Shown here: positions 23,715 through 32,380 of the stretch, one piece after another
Numbering within the stretch: position 1 is the first letter of the stretch
How the letters are laid out: the number at the start of each line of letters is the position of its first letter
IMG/VR virus record: IMGVR_UViG_3300042896_000430
Location: 1-36,709 of that record
Direction: 5' to 3' (one strand)
DNA: 36,709 nt
Origin: a virus
Made by a program: the position numbers and the translations under genes
Notes under the pieces: model-generated
Seen by the model: the letters and a program-made list of their open reading frames with translations, nothing else
What the model was told of the DNA's origin: nothing
The model's database searches: none

Positions 23715-24563
23715 ATGGACATCAATGCGATTAAACAGAGATTAAATTCTCTACAAGCAACCGGAGCCAAAAAGGAAAAGGTTGATTATTCCAAGTACTA
23801 TTGGAAACCAAAACAAGAAGGTAAGTACCAAATCAGAATTGTACCTTCAGCTTTAAACAAAGAAAATCCGTTTCAAGAAGTGTTTGTACACTATGGATTA
23901 TCTAAATTCCCAACTTACGCTTTAACAAACTGGGGTGAAAAAGATCCAATTGTAGAATTTGCTAAGCAACTTCGCCAAACTAATGACAAGGAAAACTGGC
24001 AATTAGCTAAGAAATTAGATCCTAAAATGCGAATATTTGCTCCTGTAATTGTTCGTGGTGAAGAAGAAAAAGGAGTACGTTTGTGGGAGTTTGGTAAAGA
24101 AATCTATATGCAATTATTAGGTATTGCTGAGGATGAAGATTATGGAGATTTTACAGACATTAATGAAGGTCGTGACTTTACAGTTGATGCTACAATAGGT
24201 GATATTGGAGGCCGTCAAGGTATCAAATGTTCAATTCGTGTTAAACCAAAAACATCACCTTTAGGAACTGATAAAGCTGAAATTAAAGGATGGTTAACTG
24301 AACAACCTAATGTTTTAGAATTACAAAAGAAAAACAGTTATGAAGATCTTAAAGATATCTTAAAACGTTTCTTAAACCCAGATGAAGAAGAAGAGGAAGT
24401 AGAAACAGTTGAAGATGTAAAAGAAGAAGATCCAATCTTAGCTAAGGCAGAACAGCCAAAAGCAAACTACACACTTCAAGCAAAACCAAAAGCAACAAAA
24501 GCAGATAAGTTTGATGCTTTATTTGGTGATGATGAAGAAGAAAGCGAAGACGTACCATTTTAA
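23715..24563 (+). CDS. Single-stranded DNA-binding protein (T4 gp32-like)
   Basis: The 282-residue protein has the gp32 layout. A short basic N-terminal arm with INAIKQRLNSLQ would serve cooperative binding. The OB-fold core contains YYWKPKQEGKYQIRIVPS, VHYGLSKFP, MRIFAPVIVRGEEEKGVRLWEFGKEIY and an RDFTVDATIGDI strand. The tail is highly acidic (EEEEEVETVEDVKEEDP). It lacks the zinc cysteines of T4 gp32. The final residues EESEDVPF copy the DDxIPF tip of bacterial SSB proteins, which recruits host repair and replication proteins. It leads the recombination-replication operon (UvsX, nuclease, helicase). Confidence 0.88.
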   Translation: MDINAIKQRLNSLQATGAKKEKVDYSKYYWKPKQEGKYQIRIVPSALNKENPFQEVFVHYGLSKFPTYALTNWGEKDPIVEFAKQLRQTNDKENWQLAKKLDPKMRIFAPVIVRGEEEKGVRLWEFGKEIYMQLLGIAEDEDYGDFTDINEGRDFTVDATIGDIGGRQGIKCSIRVKPKTSPLGTDKAEIKGWLTEQPNVLELQKKNSYEDLKDILKRFLNPDEEEEEVETVEDVKEEDPILAKAEQPKANYTLQAKPKATKADKFDALFGDDEEESEDVPF

Positions 24564-24576
24564 TTAAAAACTAGTT

Positions 24577-25662
24577 ATGGCTAAAAAGAAAGAATCTTTA
24601 ATGACAGCGGTCTCAGCTGAAATGAAAGCTAGTTTTAATCTAGATAAATTTAAAGAGAAAAAACTACTTAACAATACTGTTAAGTTTAAAGAACAAAAAT
24701 GGATTCCATTCTCTGAAGCATTACAAGACTCAACTTCCCTACCAGGTGCAGCCATAGGACATATCAATCTATTAAGAGGACACAGTAACACAGGTAAAAC
24801 AACAGCTTTACTTGAGTTGGCAATAAATGCCCAGAAAATGGGCATTTTGCCTGTGTTTATCATAACTGAAATGAAATGGTCTTGGGAACACGCCAAACAA
24901 ATGGGATTCCAAGTTGAAGATATTGCTGATGAGACAACAGGTGAAATTATAGATTATAAAGGATTTTTCCTATACAACGATAGAAGCACATTAGGAACTA
25001 TTGAAGATGTAGCTGAATTTATCGCTGATTTGTTAGATGAACAAAAGAAAGGAAATTTACCATATGATTTATGTTTTTTCTGGGATTCAATTGGCTCTAT
25101 ACCTTGTAAGATGAGTGTTGAAGCAAATAAAAATAATCCAATGTGGAATGCAGGAGCAATGTCACAACAATTTGGAAACTTTATTAACCAACGCTTCCCA
25201 CTATCAAGAAAGGAATCATCACCTTACACTAACACAATGGTTGCAATTAATAAGATATGGATAGCACCAGCTGAAAATATCTTTGCTCAACCAAAAATGA
25301 AGATGAAGAATGGTGAAACAATGTTTTTAGATGCTTCAATTGTATTAACATTTGGTAATATTACTAATAGTGGTACAAGTAAATTAAAAGCAACTAAAGA
25401 TGGTAAAGAAGTAGAATTTGCAGTTCGTACTAAAGTAGCTGTAGATAAAAATCACGTTACTGGTTTACAAACTAAAAATACTGTTGTAGCTACAATTCAT
25501 GGTTTTATTCAAGATGATACTAAGGATGTAAACGAGTATAAGAAACAACATGCTCATGAATGGGTACATATCTTAGGTAGTTTAGAAGGTATTGGTCTTA
25601 CTGAAGACAAATCAGAATGGGAAGAAAGTAAAGAAGTGATTACCTTAATTGATGAAGAATAA
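24577..25662 (+). CDS. uvsX: RecA-like recombinase (T4 UvsX-like)
   Basis: The 361-residue protein has a Walker A motif GHSNTGKTT (residues 68-76) after NLLRGH. A Walker B-like strand YDLCFFWDSIGSIP is followed by SMSVEAN-type loop residues (KMSVEANKNNPMWNAGAMSQQFGNFI) that match the UvsX branch of RecA recombinases. It would form filaments on gp32-coated single strands and drive recombination-dependent replication. Its place between the ssDNA-binding protein and the 5' nuclease fits. The start is ATG in the context CTAGTTATG, 13 bases after the previous stop, without a Shine-Dalgarno sequence. Confidence 0.88.
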   Translation: MAKKKESLMTAVSAEMKASFNLDKFKEKKLLNNTVKFKEQKWIPFSEALQDSTSLPGAAIGHINLLRGHSNTGKTTALLELAINAQKMGILPVFIITEMKWSWEHAKQMGFQVEDIADETTGEIIDYKGFFLYNDRSTLGTIEDVAEFIADLLDEQKKGNLPYDLCFFWDSIGSIPCKMSVEANKNNPMWNAGAMSQQFGNFINQRFPLSRKESSPYTNTMVAINKIWIAPAENIFAQPKMKMKNGETMFLDASIVLTFGNITNSGTSKLKATKDGKEVEFAVRTKVAVDKNHVTGLQTKNTVVATIHGFIQDDTKDVNEYKKQHAHEWVHILGSLEGIGLTEDKSEWEESKEVITLIDEE

Positions 25663-25664
25663 AA

Positions 25665-26705
25665 ATGGATAAAAAGGACTTATTAGAGTTACTAAACAAC
25701 ATGGATAAACCAAGTAATCCTGTTGGAACGTTTAATAAACATAGTAGAGTATTGATTATAGACGGGTTAAACTTGTTTTTAAGAAACTTTGCTGTATTAA
25801 ACTATGTTAATCAAGATGGAGTCCATGTAGGTGGGTTAGGAGGGTTCTTACGCTCATTGGGATTCTTAATAGCCCAAAATAAACCTACATCTGTTTACAT
25901 TGTATTTGATGGGGTAGGTTCATCCACTAATAGGAAGAACCTACTCCCCGAATACAAATCAGGTCGAAATTTGTCAAGAATGACTAATCATTCTGCTTTT
26001 GAAGATCTAGATGAAGAACAAGATTCTAAAATAAATCAAATTTCACGCCTCATTCATTATTTAAGGTGTTTACCCGTCAATCTTATATCACTCGATAAAG
26101 TCGAGGCAGATGACATTATAGCGTATTTATCCCGTTATATGGCAACTAATTACGATAGTAAATGTGTGATTGTGTCGGCAGATAAAGACTTCTTACAACT
26201 AGTAGATGATAACATAACAGTTTACAGCCCTATAGTAAAAGAATATTACACACCTGAAACAGTAGAAGAAAAATTTGGCTTACCTGCTAAAAACTTTATC
26301 TTATATAAGACATTAATGGGTGATAACTCAGATAAAATACCTGGATTAAAAGGATTAGGACCTAAAAAGTTATTTAAATTCTTTCCAGAGTTACAAACAA
26401 AAGAGATGTCCTTAGAGTCTTTATATAATATTTGTGAAGGGAAGTATAAAGAAAATGTTATCTACTCGAGGTTAATATTTGAATACGAGACGTTACAGAA
26501 GCACTATAAGATAATGGATTTAGGTAACCCATTAGTAGATGATAATGAGAAACAGATAATAGAAGATGTTATCAGTAGTGAAGTAGAGCACACCAAAATA
26601 GTAGAGTTTCTAAACATGTATAATGAAGATGGTTTAGGACATACTTTAAAAAATGTAGACTATTGGATTAGAAATACATTTGCAACATTAAATAGTTTTA
26701 AATAA
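25665..26705 (+). CDS. 5'-3' exonuclease / RNase H of the FEN family
   Basis: The 346-residue protein contains the acidic metal-binding set of FEN-type nucleases. These are Asp33 in VLIIDGLNLFLRNF, Asp82 in VYIVFDG, Glu147/Asp149/Asp150 in VEADDIIAYL, Asp173/Asp175 in SADKDFLQL, and Asp220/Asp223 in MGDNSDKIPG. The last is followed by the helix-hairpin-helix GLKGLGPKKL. The T4 equivalent (rnh) removes RNA primers and flaps from lagging-strand fragments. The gene starts two bases after uvsX stops, so the two are coupled. Because the polymerase here is a short family A enzyme, this stand-alone nuclease probably supplies the Pol I-like 5' nuclease activity. Confidence 0.9.
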   Translation: MDKKDLLELLNNMDKPSNPVGTFNKHSRVLIIDGLNLFLRNFAVLNYVNQDGVHVGGLGGFLRSLGFLIAQNKPTSVYIVFDGVGSSTNRKNLLPEYKSGRNLSRMTNHSAFEDLDEEQDSKINQISRLIHYLRCLPVNLISLDKVEADDIIAYLSRYMATNYDSKCVIVSADKDFLQLVDDNITVYSPIVKEYYTPETVEEKFGLPAKNFILYKTLMGDNSDKIPGLKGLGPKKLFKFFPELQTKEMSLESLYNICEGKYKENVIYSRLIFEYETLQKHYKIMDLGNPLVDDNEKQIIEDVISSEVEHTKIVEFLNMYNEDGLGHTLKNVDYWIRNTFATLNSFK

Positions 26706-26712
26706 ATAAGTT

Positions 26713-28077
26713 ATGACATTAAGCACACTGTCGCAGTATGGAATTCATTTCCAGATCAAAGTTTTGTCCTCTTTACTTACCCGTAAAGAGTTTTTAATCA
26801 ACATTCATGACATTATAAGTGAGGAGTACTTCGATAACTCAGCTCACAAATGGATCATCAATGAAATACTTAAGTATTATGACAAATATCATACTACACC
26901 TAGTATGGATATACTTAAGGTTGAGATGAAGAAAATTGAGAATGAAGTATTACAATTAGCAATTAAAGAACAACTTCGAGAAGCATATACAGCATCTGAA
27001 GATGATTTAGCTTATGTAGAACAAGAGTTTTCTAATTTCTGTAAGAACCAACAATTAAAGAAAGCATTATTAACATCAGTTGATTTGTTAAAAGCAGGAG
27101 ACTATGATTCAATTAGAAATTTAGTTGATAGCGCTTTAAGAGGTGGTCAAGATAAAAACTTAGGATTAGAATACAATAAAGATATTGAATCTCGATATAG
27201 AGAAGAACATCGAATTGCTATTCCTACACCTTGGGATTTATTTAACAACTTATTTCAAGGTGGTATTGGACCAGGTGACTTTGGTTTAATATTTGGTAAC
27301 CCAGGAGGAGGTAAATCATGGACATTAATTGCTTTAGGAGCACATGCTGTTAAATTAGGATTTAATGTTATACATTATACTCTTGAGTTAGGTGAAGATT
27401 ATGTAGGAAGAAGATATGACGCTTGTTTTACAGGAGTACCTGTAAATACAATTATGGATTTTAAAGATAGAGTAGAATCAACTATAACTACACTACCAGG
27501 TAATTTAGTAATTAAGGAATATTCACCTGGTAAAGCGTCTATGTCCACATTAGAAGCACATATTAAGAAATGTATTGAGCAAGATTTCAAACCAGATTTA
27601 GTTATTATTGACTACGTAGATCTTCTTCGTTCTAAAAGAACAAATTCTGAAAGGAAGGAAGAGATAGATGATATTTATTTGAGCACAAAAGGATTAGCTC
27701 GTGAGTTAAAGATTCCAATTTGGAGTGTATCACAAGTTAATAGATCCGGTGCTAAAGATGACATTATTGAAGGTGACAAAGCCGCAGGCAGCTATGACAA
27801 AATTATGATTACAGACATTTCTATATCATTATCTCGTAAGAAAGAAGACAAAGTTGCCGGTACAGGTCGATTCCATATTATGAAAAACCGTTATGGTGGT
27901 GATGGAATGACATTTGGAGCTAAAGTAGATACATCAACTGGACATTTCGAAATATTTGATGACTACGAAGATAATGAAGAATCATATACACCTTCCAAAC
28001 CAGTAAATGATTTTAGTGACGTGAACGTCCAAGAACGAGACCTTCTTAAAAAGAAGTTTTTCGAATTACAATCCTAA
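26713..28077 (+). CDS. Replicative DNA helicase (DnaB family, T4 gp41-like)
   Basis: The 454-residue protein has a helical N-terminal domain and a RecA-like core with Walker A GNPGGGKSW (residues 195-203). A Walker B region FKPDLVIIDYVDLLRSKR is followed by a sensor/arginine-finger region LKIPIWSVSQVNRSG and ITDISISLSRK. This is the hexameric 5'-3' helicase that unwinds the fork and recruits primase. The start is ATG in ATAAGTTATG, 7 bases after the nuclease stop. The C-terminal acidic stretch (DDYEDNEESYTP) precedes a short helix. No loader (gp59-like) gene is visible nearby. Confidence 0.9.
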   Translation: MTLSTLSQYGIHFQIKVLSSLLTRKEFLINIHDIISEEYFDNSAHKWIINEILKYYDKYHTTPSMDILKVEMKKIENEVLQLAIKEQLREAYTASEDDLAYVEQEFSNFCKNQQLKKALLTSVDLLKAGDYDSIRNLVDSALRGGQDKNLGLEYNKDIESRYREEHRIAIPTPWDLFNNLFQGGIGPGDFGLIFGNPGGGKSWTLIALGAHAVKLGFNVIHYTLELGEDYVGRRYDACFTGVPVNTIMDFKDRVESTITTLPGNLVIKEYSPGKASMSTLEAHIKKCIEQDFKPDLVIIDYVDLLRSKRTNSERKEEIDDIYLSTKGLARELKIPIWSVSQVNRSGAKDDIIEGDKAAGSYDKIMITDISISLSRKKEDKVAGTGRFHIMKNRYGGDGMTFGAKVDTSTGHFEIFDDYEDNEESYTPSKPVNDFSDVNVQERDLLKKKFFELQS

Positions 28078-28088
28078 CATTATATTAA
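28057..28088 (+). promoter_or_regulatory. Bacteroidota-type promoter for ribonucleotide reductase genes
   Basis: TTTT (28057-28060) in place of TTTG, exactly 20 bases, TATATTAA (28081-28088). The ATG of the beta subunit starts 5 bases later, so the predicted transcript is essentially leaderless. The -33 box lies inside the helicase gene. Confidence 0.5.
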
Positions 28089-28092
28089 TAGA

Positions 28093-29043
28093 ATGATTAT
28101 TGAAGCAAGGAATTATTATAAGCCTTTCGAGTACCAACAGGCTTTTGATTTTTATAAAGATCAACATAGGGCACATTGGCTAGCAGATGAAGTACCACTC
28201 GCATCTGATTTAGGTGATTGGAAATTGAAATTAAATGAACCTGAAAAGAATTTGATAGGTAATATTTTAAAATCATTTGCCCAAACAGAAGTGCATGTAA
28301 ATGATTACTGGTCAACTAAAGTATCAGTTTGGTTCCCAAAACCAGAAATACAAGCAATGGCTAGAGCATTTGCTGATTTTGAATCAATACATGCTGAAGC
28401 ATATGCTCGTTTGAATGAAGAGTTAGGATTAGATGATTTTAGAGCATTTTTAGAAGATGAAGTATCAAAAGCTAAAATTGACCGCTTAGTTGAAACACCA
28501 GGTGAAACATTAGAGGAAAGAGCACTATCATTAGCTATATTCTCAGCATTTACTGAGGGTGTAAATTTATTTAGTTCATTTGCTATCTTAATGAGTTTCC
28601 AATTAAGAAACTTAATGAAAGGAACAGGCCAGATTGTTGAATGGAGTGTTAGAGATGAATCATTACATTCTAAAGCTGGATGTTGGTTATTCAGAACATT
28701 ATTAGCTGAAAATCTAAAACTAGATACTGAATTATTAAGAACTAAAGTTAGTGATGCTTGTCATTTATCAGTACAATTAGAATTTGATTTTATTGATAAA
28801 GCATTTGAAATGGGTAATGTTGAAGGTTTAACTAAAGATCAATTAAAGAACTTCATTAAAGCTAGAGCTAATGAAAAAATGATTGAATTAGGATACAAAG
28901 CAATATATAATGATATCGATCCGAATTTATTAAAACAGATTGAATGGTTTGGTCACTTAACAAGCGGTAAAACACATCAAGACTTTTTCGCAGGTCGAGT
29001 AACAAGTTATTCAAAATCAACAGCAGATTGGGACGATTTATAA
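28093..29043 (+). CDS. nrdB: Class I ribonucleotide reductase, beta subunit
   Basis: The 316-residue protein holds the di-iron and radical residues of class I beta subunits. Glu66 (FAQTEVH) stands at the first carboxylate position, Glu97/His100 and the radical-site Tyr104 lie in FESIHAEAY, Glu155 in TEGVNLF, and Glu189/His192 in RDESLHSKAG. It generates the tyrosyl radical passed to the alpha subunit for dNTP synthesis. The gene precedes nrdA by 9 bases, the reverse of the order usual in bacteria. The C-terminus FAGRVTSYSKSTADWDDL is the acidic tail that docks to the alpha subunit. Ligand assignments are by alignment in mind to E. coli NrdB. Confidence 0.93.
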   Translation: MIIEARNYYKPFEYQQAFDFYKDQHRAHWLADEVPLASDLGDWKLKLNEPEKNLIGNILKSFAQTEVHVNDYWSTKVSVWFPKPEIQAMARAFADFESIHAEAYARLNEELGLDDFRAFLEDEVSKAKIDRLVETPGETLEERALSLAIFSAFTEGVNLFSSFAILMSFQLRNLMKGTGQIVEWSVRDESLHSKAGCWLFRTLLAENLKLDTELLRTKVSDACHLSVQLEFDFIDKAFEMGNVEGLTKDQLKNFIKARANEKMIELGYKAIYNDIDPNLLKQIEWFGHLTSGKTHQDFFAGRVTSYSKSTADWDDL

Positions 29044-29052
29044 AAATAAAAA

Positions 29053-30774
29053 ATGAGCACAATAGACACAACAAATTGGATTAAAGGGAAACATTACCCT
29101 GAATTTATGGATGAGATTGCAGTAAGTATGATCTCAAAAGGATACTTACTAGCAGATGAAGATGTATTTGACGCATTTAAACGAGTTAGTAAGGCAGCAG
29201 CCCGTCGTTTACGTCGTAAAGACTTACAACCATTATTTTATGAAGCAATGGTTAAAAATTGGTTATGCTTAGCATCACCAGTATTATCAAACTTAGGTAC
29301 AGAACGTGGAATGCCTATTTCATGCTTTGGTATTGATGTTGGAGATAGTATTGAAGGCATTGCAGATGCTAACTCTGAGTTAATGAGACTATCATCTCAA
29401 GGTGGTGGTGTAGGTATTGGTTTATCTCGCATTAGAGGCCGAGGTAAAGCAATTAAAGATAATGGAGTATCTGAAGGTATTGTTCCATGGGCTAAAATTT
29501 ATGACTCAACTATTTTAGCTACTAACCAAGGTTCAGTTCGTAGAGGAGCAGCATCCGTTAATTTAAACATTAACCACCCAGACATTGAAGAATTTTTACA
29601 AATTCGTAGACCAAAAGGTGATGTTAATCGTCAATGTTTAAACTTACATCAGTGTGTTGTTATTGATGATGAGTTTATGAATAAACTTGAAGATAAAGAT
29701 CCTAAAGCATTAAAATTATGGGGTGAGATTCTTAAGACACGTCTTGAGACAGGTGAACCTTATATTATGTTTGAAGATAATATCAACAATGCTAATCCTG
29801 AAGCATATAAAAAGAATAATTTGAATGTTACTATGACTAACATTTGTTCTGAAATTGCTTTATACACAGACGAATTACATTCATTTATTTGTTGTTTATC
29901 GTCTTTAAATTTAGCTCGTTGGGATGAATGGAAAGATCATACATTTGAAAATGGAATGACATTACCTGAATTAACTTGTTGGTTTCTAGAAGGTGTATTA
30001 CAAGAATTTATTGATAGAGCTAAAAATATCAAATTCATGGAAAACACAGTTCGCTCAGCTACTAAAGGTAGAGCAATTGGAATTGGTGTTTTAGGTTGGC
30101 ATACATTTTTACAACAAAAGGAATTACCATTTGTAGGCATTCAAGCAACTGCTTATACAAGAATGATGTTTGACTTTATTGAGAAGGGTGCTTTAAAAGC
30201 ATCTCGTGATCAAGCTGAATTATATGGTGAACCAGAATGGTGTAAAGGTACAGGTATGAGACATACTCATCACTTAGCAATCGCACCTACAGTATCAAAT
30301 GCTCATATCTCAGGAGGTGTATCACCTTCAATTGAACCTATACCTGCTAATGTTTATAATTTAAAAACAGCTAAAGGTGTATTCATTAAACGTAATAGAA
30401 TTTTAGAACAATTACTTGAGTCTAAAGGATATAACATCGATAGTGTATGGGATCAAATCTTAAAAGACCAAGGTTCAGTTGTTAATTTACCTGATTATAT
30501 TTTAAGTGCTGAAGAAAAAGAAGTATTCTTAACATTCAAAGAAATTAACCAGTTAGAGATTGTAAAACAAAATGGTGTTAGACAACAATATGTAGATCAA
30601 GCTATTTCATTGAATTTAACATTTGACCCAAATGATACACCAAAATGGATTAGCCAGGTACATAAGGAAGCTCATAAATCTGGAGTTAAAACATTATATT
30701 ACTTACGTACTGAATCAGTATTAAGAGGAGACAATTTACAACGATTAAGTGATTGTATCTCATGTGAAGGATAA
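29053..30774 (+). CDS. nrdA: Class I ribonucleotide reductase, alpha subunit (short, no ATP cone)
   Basis: The 573-residue protein carries the catalytic set. Cys91 (MPISCFG) is the first redox cysteine. Asn263/Cys265/Glu267 lie in NICSEI, Cys280 in FICCLSSLNL is the second redox cysteine, and Tyr549/Tyr550 in TLYYLRT form the radical path. The C-terminal CISCEG (Cys568, Cys571) is the swinging dithiol. It has no N-terminal ATP-cone domain, so allosteric shut-off by dATP is probably lost, which suits a phage that needs large dNTP pools. Thioredoxin-like proteins encoded at 34126 and 36302 could reduce the C-terminal cysteines. It follows nrdB directly and ends 22 bases before the next promoter. 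Confidence 0.93.
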   Translation: MSTIDTTNWIKGKHYPEFMDEIAVSMISKGYLLADEDVFDAFKRVSKAAARRLRRKDLQPLFYEAMVKNWLCLASPVLSNLGTERGMPISCFGIDVGDSIEGIADANSELMRLSSQGGGVGIGLSRIRGRGKAIKDNGVSEGIVPWAKIYDSTILATNQGSVRRGAASVNLNINHPDIEEFLQIRRPKGDVNRQCLNLHQCVVIDDEFMNKLEDKDPKALKLWGEILKTRLETGEPYIMFEDNINNANPEAYKKNNLNVTMTNICSEIALYTDELHSFICCLSSLNLARWDEWKDHTFENGMTLPELTCWFLEGVLQEFIDRAKNIKFMENTVRSATKGRAIGIGVLGWHTFLQQKELPFVGIQATAYTRMMFDFIEKGALKASRDQAELYGEPEWCKGTGMRHTHHLAIAPTVSNAHISGGVSPSIEPIPANVYNLKTAKGVFIKRNRILEQLLESKGYNIDSVWDQILKDQGSVVNLPDYILSAEEKEVFLTFKEINQLEIVKQNGVRQQYVDQAISLNLTFDPNDTPKWISQVHKEAHKSGVKTLYYLRTESVLRGDNLQRLSDCISCEG

Positions 30775-30796
30775 CACGCCTCCCAGATAGATAGAG

Positions 30797-30828
30797 TTTG
30801 GCCTTCGGGCCATTCTTTATTATATTTA
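30797..30828 (+). promoter_or_regulatory. Bacteroidota-type promoter overlapping a TTCG hairpin
   Basis: TTTG (30797-30800), 20 bases, TATATTTA (30821-30828), the best -7 match of the set. The ATG at 30834 follows after 5 bases. The spacer contains a stable hairpin (see terminator entry), so the same 32 bases may both end the nrdA transcript and start the next one. Confidence 0.65.
30799..30818 (+). terminator. TTCG-tetraloop hairpin after nrdA
   Basis: TGGCC-TTCG-GGCCA forms a 5-bp stem with a stable UUCG loop, followed by TTCTTT. The T-run is interrupted, so efficiency may be moderate. It begins 25 bases after the nrdA stop and overlaps the -33 box and spacer of the next promoter. Confidence 0.6.
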
Positions 30829-30833
30829 GGTAT

Positions 30834-31355
30834 ATGGTTACAGTAGAACAAGTTTTAAAAGAATTTAATCCAACATTTGGTATTGAAGGTCCTGAAAAAC
30901 CACCTAAAATGGCTAAGTTTAATGTATTCTATTGGCATAGACGATATCCAACTCACAAACCATTAAAATCTAAAGCTCGTATTGATGAAAAAGTCAAAAA
31001 TGGTGATTTTGAATATTCACCTTATGCTAAGTATATCAATTATGAGTATTGGTGGATGGCTCAAGAAATAGCAGAAATTCGTAATTCTGATTTCACCCCC
31101 GGAACTAAATGGGAAAAAGAGCGAAACACTATTAAAATGTATAATAGACGTATTGAAAATCTAAGAAAAGATTTTGAACGTGATGAAAAAGATCGTATGG
31201 ATAGCCTTCAATATAGTCTAAGATATTGGTTTGGTGGTACTATAGAGCAAGTTAGAGATTTTATTCATAATCATGCTGAAGGTACAACTGAAGAATTAAT
31301 CAACCAATATAAAACATGGATAAAAAGTCTACCAGAAAATGATCTTCCTTATTAA
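30834..31355 (+). CDS. 173-residue protein, unknown
   Basis: I chose the ATG at 30834 because the upstream in-frame TTG (30798) lies inside the promoter -33 box and the hairpin; translation from it would give nonsense residues AFGPFFIIFRY. The product starts MVTVEQVLKEFNPTFG and is rich in aromatic and charged residues. It has a helical middle (EYWWMAQEIAEIRNSDFTPGTKWEKERNTIKMYNRRIENLRKDFERDEKDRM) and a C-terminal segment SLRYWFGGTIEQVRDFIHNH. No family is recognised. It has its own strong host-type promoter and a predicted leaderless message, so early or middle expression is likely. It precedes the DNA-modification cluster. Confidence 0.8.
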   Translation: MVTVEQVLKEFNPTFGIEGPEKPPKMAKFNVFYWHRRYPTHKPLKSKARIDEKVKNGDFEYSPYAKYINYEYWWMAQEIAEIRNSDFTPGTKWEKERNTIKMYNRRIENLRKDFERDEKDRMDSLQYSLRYWFGGTIEQVRDFIHNHAEGTTEELINQYKTWIKSLPENDLPY

Positions 31356-31364
31356 GAAAAATAG

Positions 31365-31396
31365 TTTGGCAACAACAATAAGTATATTTATATTAA
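31365..31396 (+). promoter_or_regulatory. Bacteroidota-type promoter for the DpdA-like gene
   Basis: TTTG (31365-31368), exactly 20 bases, TATATTAA (31389-31396); the ATG at 31404 follows after 7 bases. A TATTTATA string inside the spacer (31385-31392) also resembles the late motif, so the gene could be read by both promoter classes. Confidence 0.62.
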
Positions 31397-31403
31397 ACCA
31401 GTT

Positions 31404-32219
31404 ATGAAAATACCTCGCATCAAGTTATCACATGAAGTACCATTAGCAGTACTATCTGTATCAAAAACATTTAATGATTACGATTATTGTCTACCTCATT
31501 TATTAGACAAAGAATATGACTATTTCGCATATTTTGAAGAAGCTAAAAAAGAAGGTCGATATATCATTATGGACAATAGTTTACATGAACTAGGTCATGC
31601 TTATGATACTGATCGTTTATTACATTGGGTAAATTATTTTAAACCAAATGAATTCATTGTCCCTGATGTATGGCAGGATATGGAAGGTTCTATTAATAAC
31701 GCGGCTGAATGGGCTCATATTGAATTACCTGAAGAAACATTAAAAGTAGCAGTTGTACAAGCAACTTGTATTGAAGATGCTGCTGAATGCTATATGAAGT
31801 ATAAAGCATTAGGTTATAAGAAAATAGCATTCTCATATGGTGCTGAATATTATAAAGAACATTTTAATCATCCTAACCCAGCTATATCAACTGCTATGGG
31901 TAGAGTAAATGTTATTGGTACATTATACAAAGCAGAAGTAATTGAGGATAGTGATAGAATCCATTTACTTGGATGTGCTGTACCACAAGAGTTTATTCAC
32001 TATAAAGATATGAAGTTTATTGAAACAATAGATACTTCAAATCCAATTATGGCTGCTATGGAAGGTACATTATATACTAATCAAGGTTTAGATGAAAAAC
32101 CAATCACTAAAATTGATCATGTAATGAATAAACATGTAGAGTTAATTGATTGGGTTAAAATTCATACTAATGTAAATAAATTTAGAGAAATTAATCAGTT
32201 ACAAACAATTTTAAATTAA
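31404..32219 (+). CDS. DpdA-like guanine transglycosylase (DNA 7-deazaguanine insertion)
   Basis: The 271-residue protein reads as a TIM-barrel related to tRNA-guanine transglycosylase, of the short phage DpdA type. The candidate first catalytic aspartate is Asp57 in YIIMDNSLHELG, at the position of the DSGGF motif. Candidate nucleophile positions are Asp88/Asp92 in FIVPDVWQD. Later barrel strands are VAVVQAT, KIAFSYGAEYY, VNVIGTLYK and RIHLLGCAVPQEF, the last like the LG(V/I)G strand of the family. Such enzymes swap guanine in DNA for a 7-deazaguanine base. QueC-, QueD- and QueE-like genes follow within 4 kb, which strongly supports the call. The DpdA subfamily is not resolved. A related tRNA enzyme is the main alternative. 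Confidence 0.7.
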   Translation: MKIPRIKLSHEVPLAVLSVSKTFNDYDYCLPHLLDKEYDYFAYFEEAKKEGRYIIMDNSLHELGHAYDTDRLLHWVNYFKPNEFIVPDVWQDMEGSINNAAEWAHIELPEETLKVAVVQATCIEDAAECYMKYKALGYKKIAFSYGAEYYKEHFNHPNPAISTAMGRVNVIGTLYKAEVIEDSDRIHLLGCAVPQEFIHYKDMKFIETIDTSNPIMAAMEGTLYTNQGLDEKPITKIDHVMNKHVELIDWVKIHTNVNKFREINQLQTILN

Positions 32220-32227
32220 TAAGAGTT

Positions 32228-32380
32228 ATGGAAGAAACATGGTTTGGAGGTATTTCTCCCGTACAAGGAAATTTATATGAACAAGAATGGGATGAGGCTA
32301 TGAAAAAGCTAAAGAAAGGTCGTCTTAGATTGTCAAATGAAGATACAGATATTATATTACAAATAGCAAATAAATTATGA
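32228..32380 (+). CDS. 50-residue protein coupled to queC, unknown
   Basis: A 50-codon frame starts in the GAGTTATG context 8 bases after the DpdA-like gene and overlaps queC by four bases (ATGA). The product starts MEETWFGGISPVQGNLYEQE and has a basic helix KKLKKGRLRLSNED near the middle. Tight coupling makes it likely real and expressed with queC. No function is recognised. Confidence 0.7.
   Translation: MEETWFGGISPVQGNLYEQEWDEAMKKLKKGRLRLSNEDTDIILQIANKL

Noticed and set aside
30798-30833. TTG start extending the 173-residue protein upstream
   Set aside because: The extension lies inside a TTTG promoter box and a TTCG hairpin and encodes AFGPFFIIFRY, which looks like non-coding sequence; ATG 30834 fits the promoter spacing.
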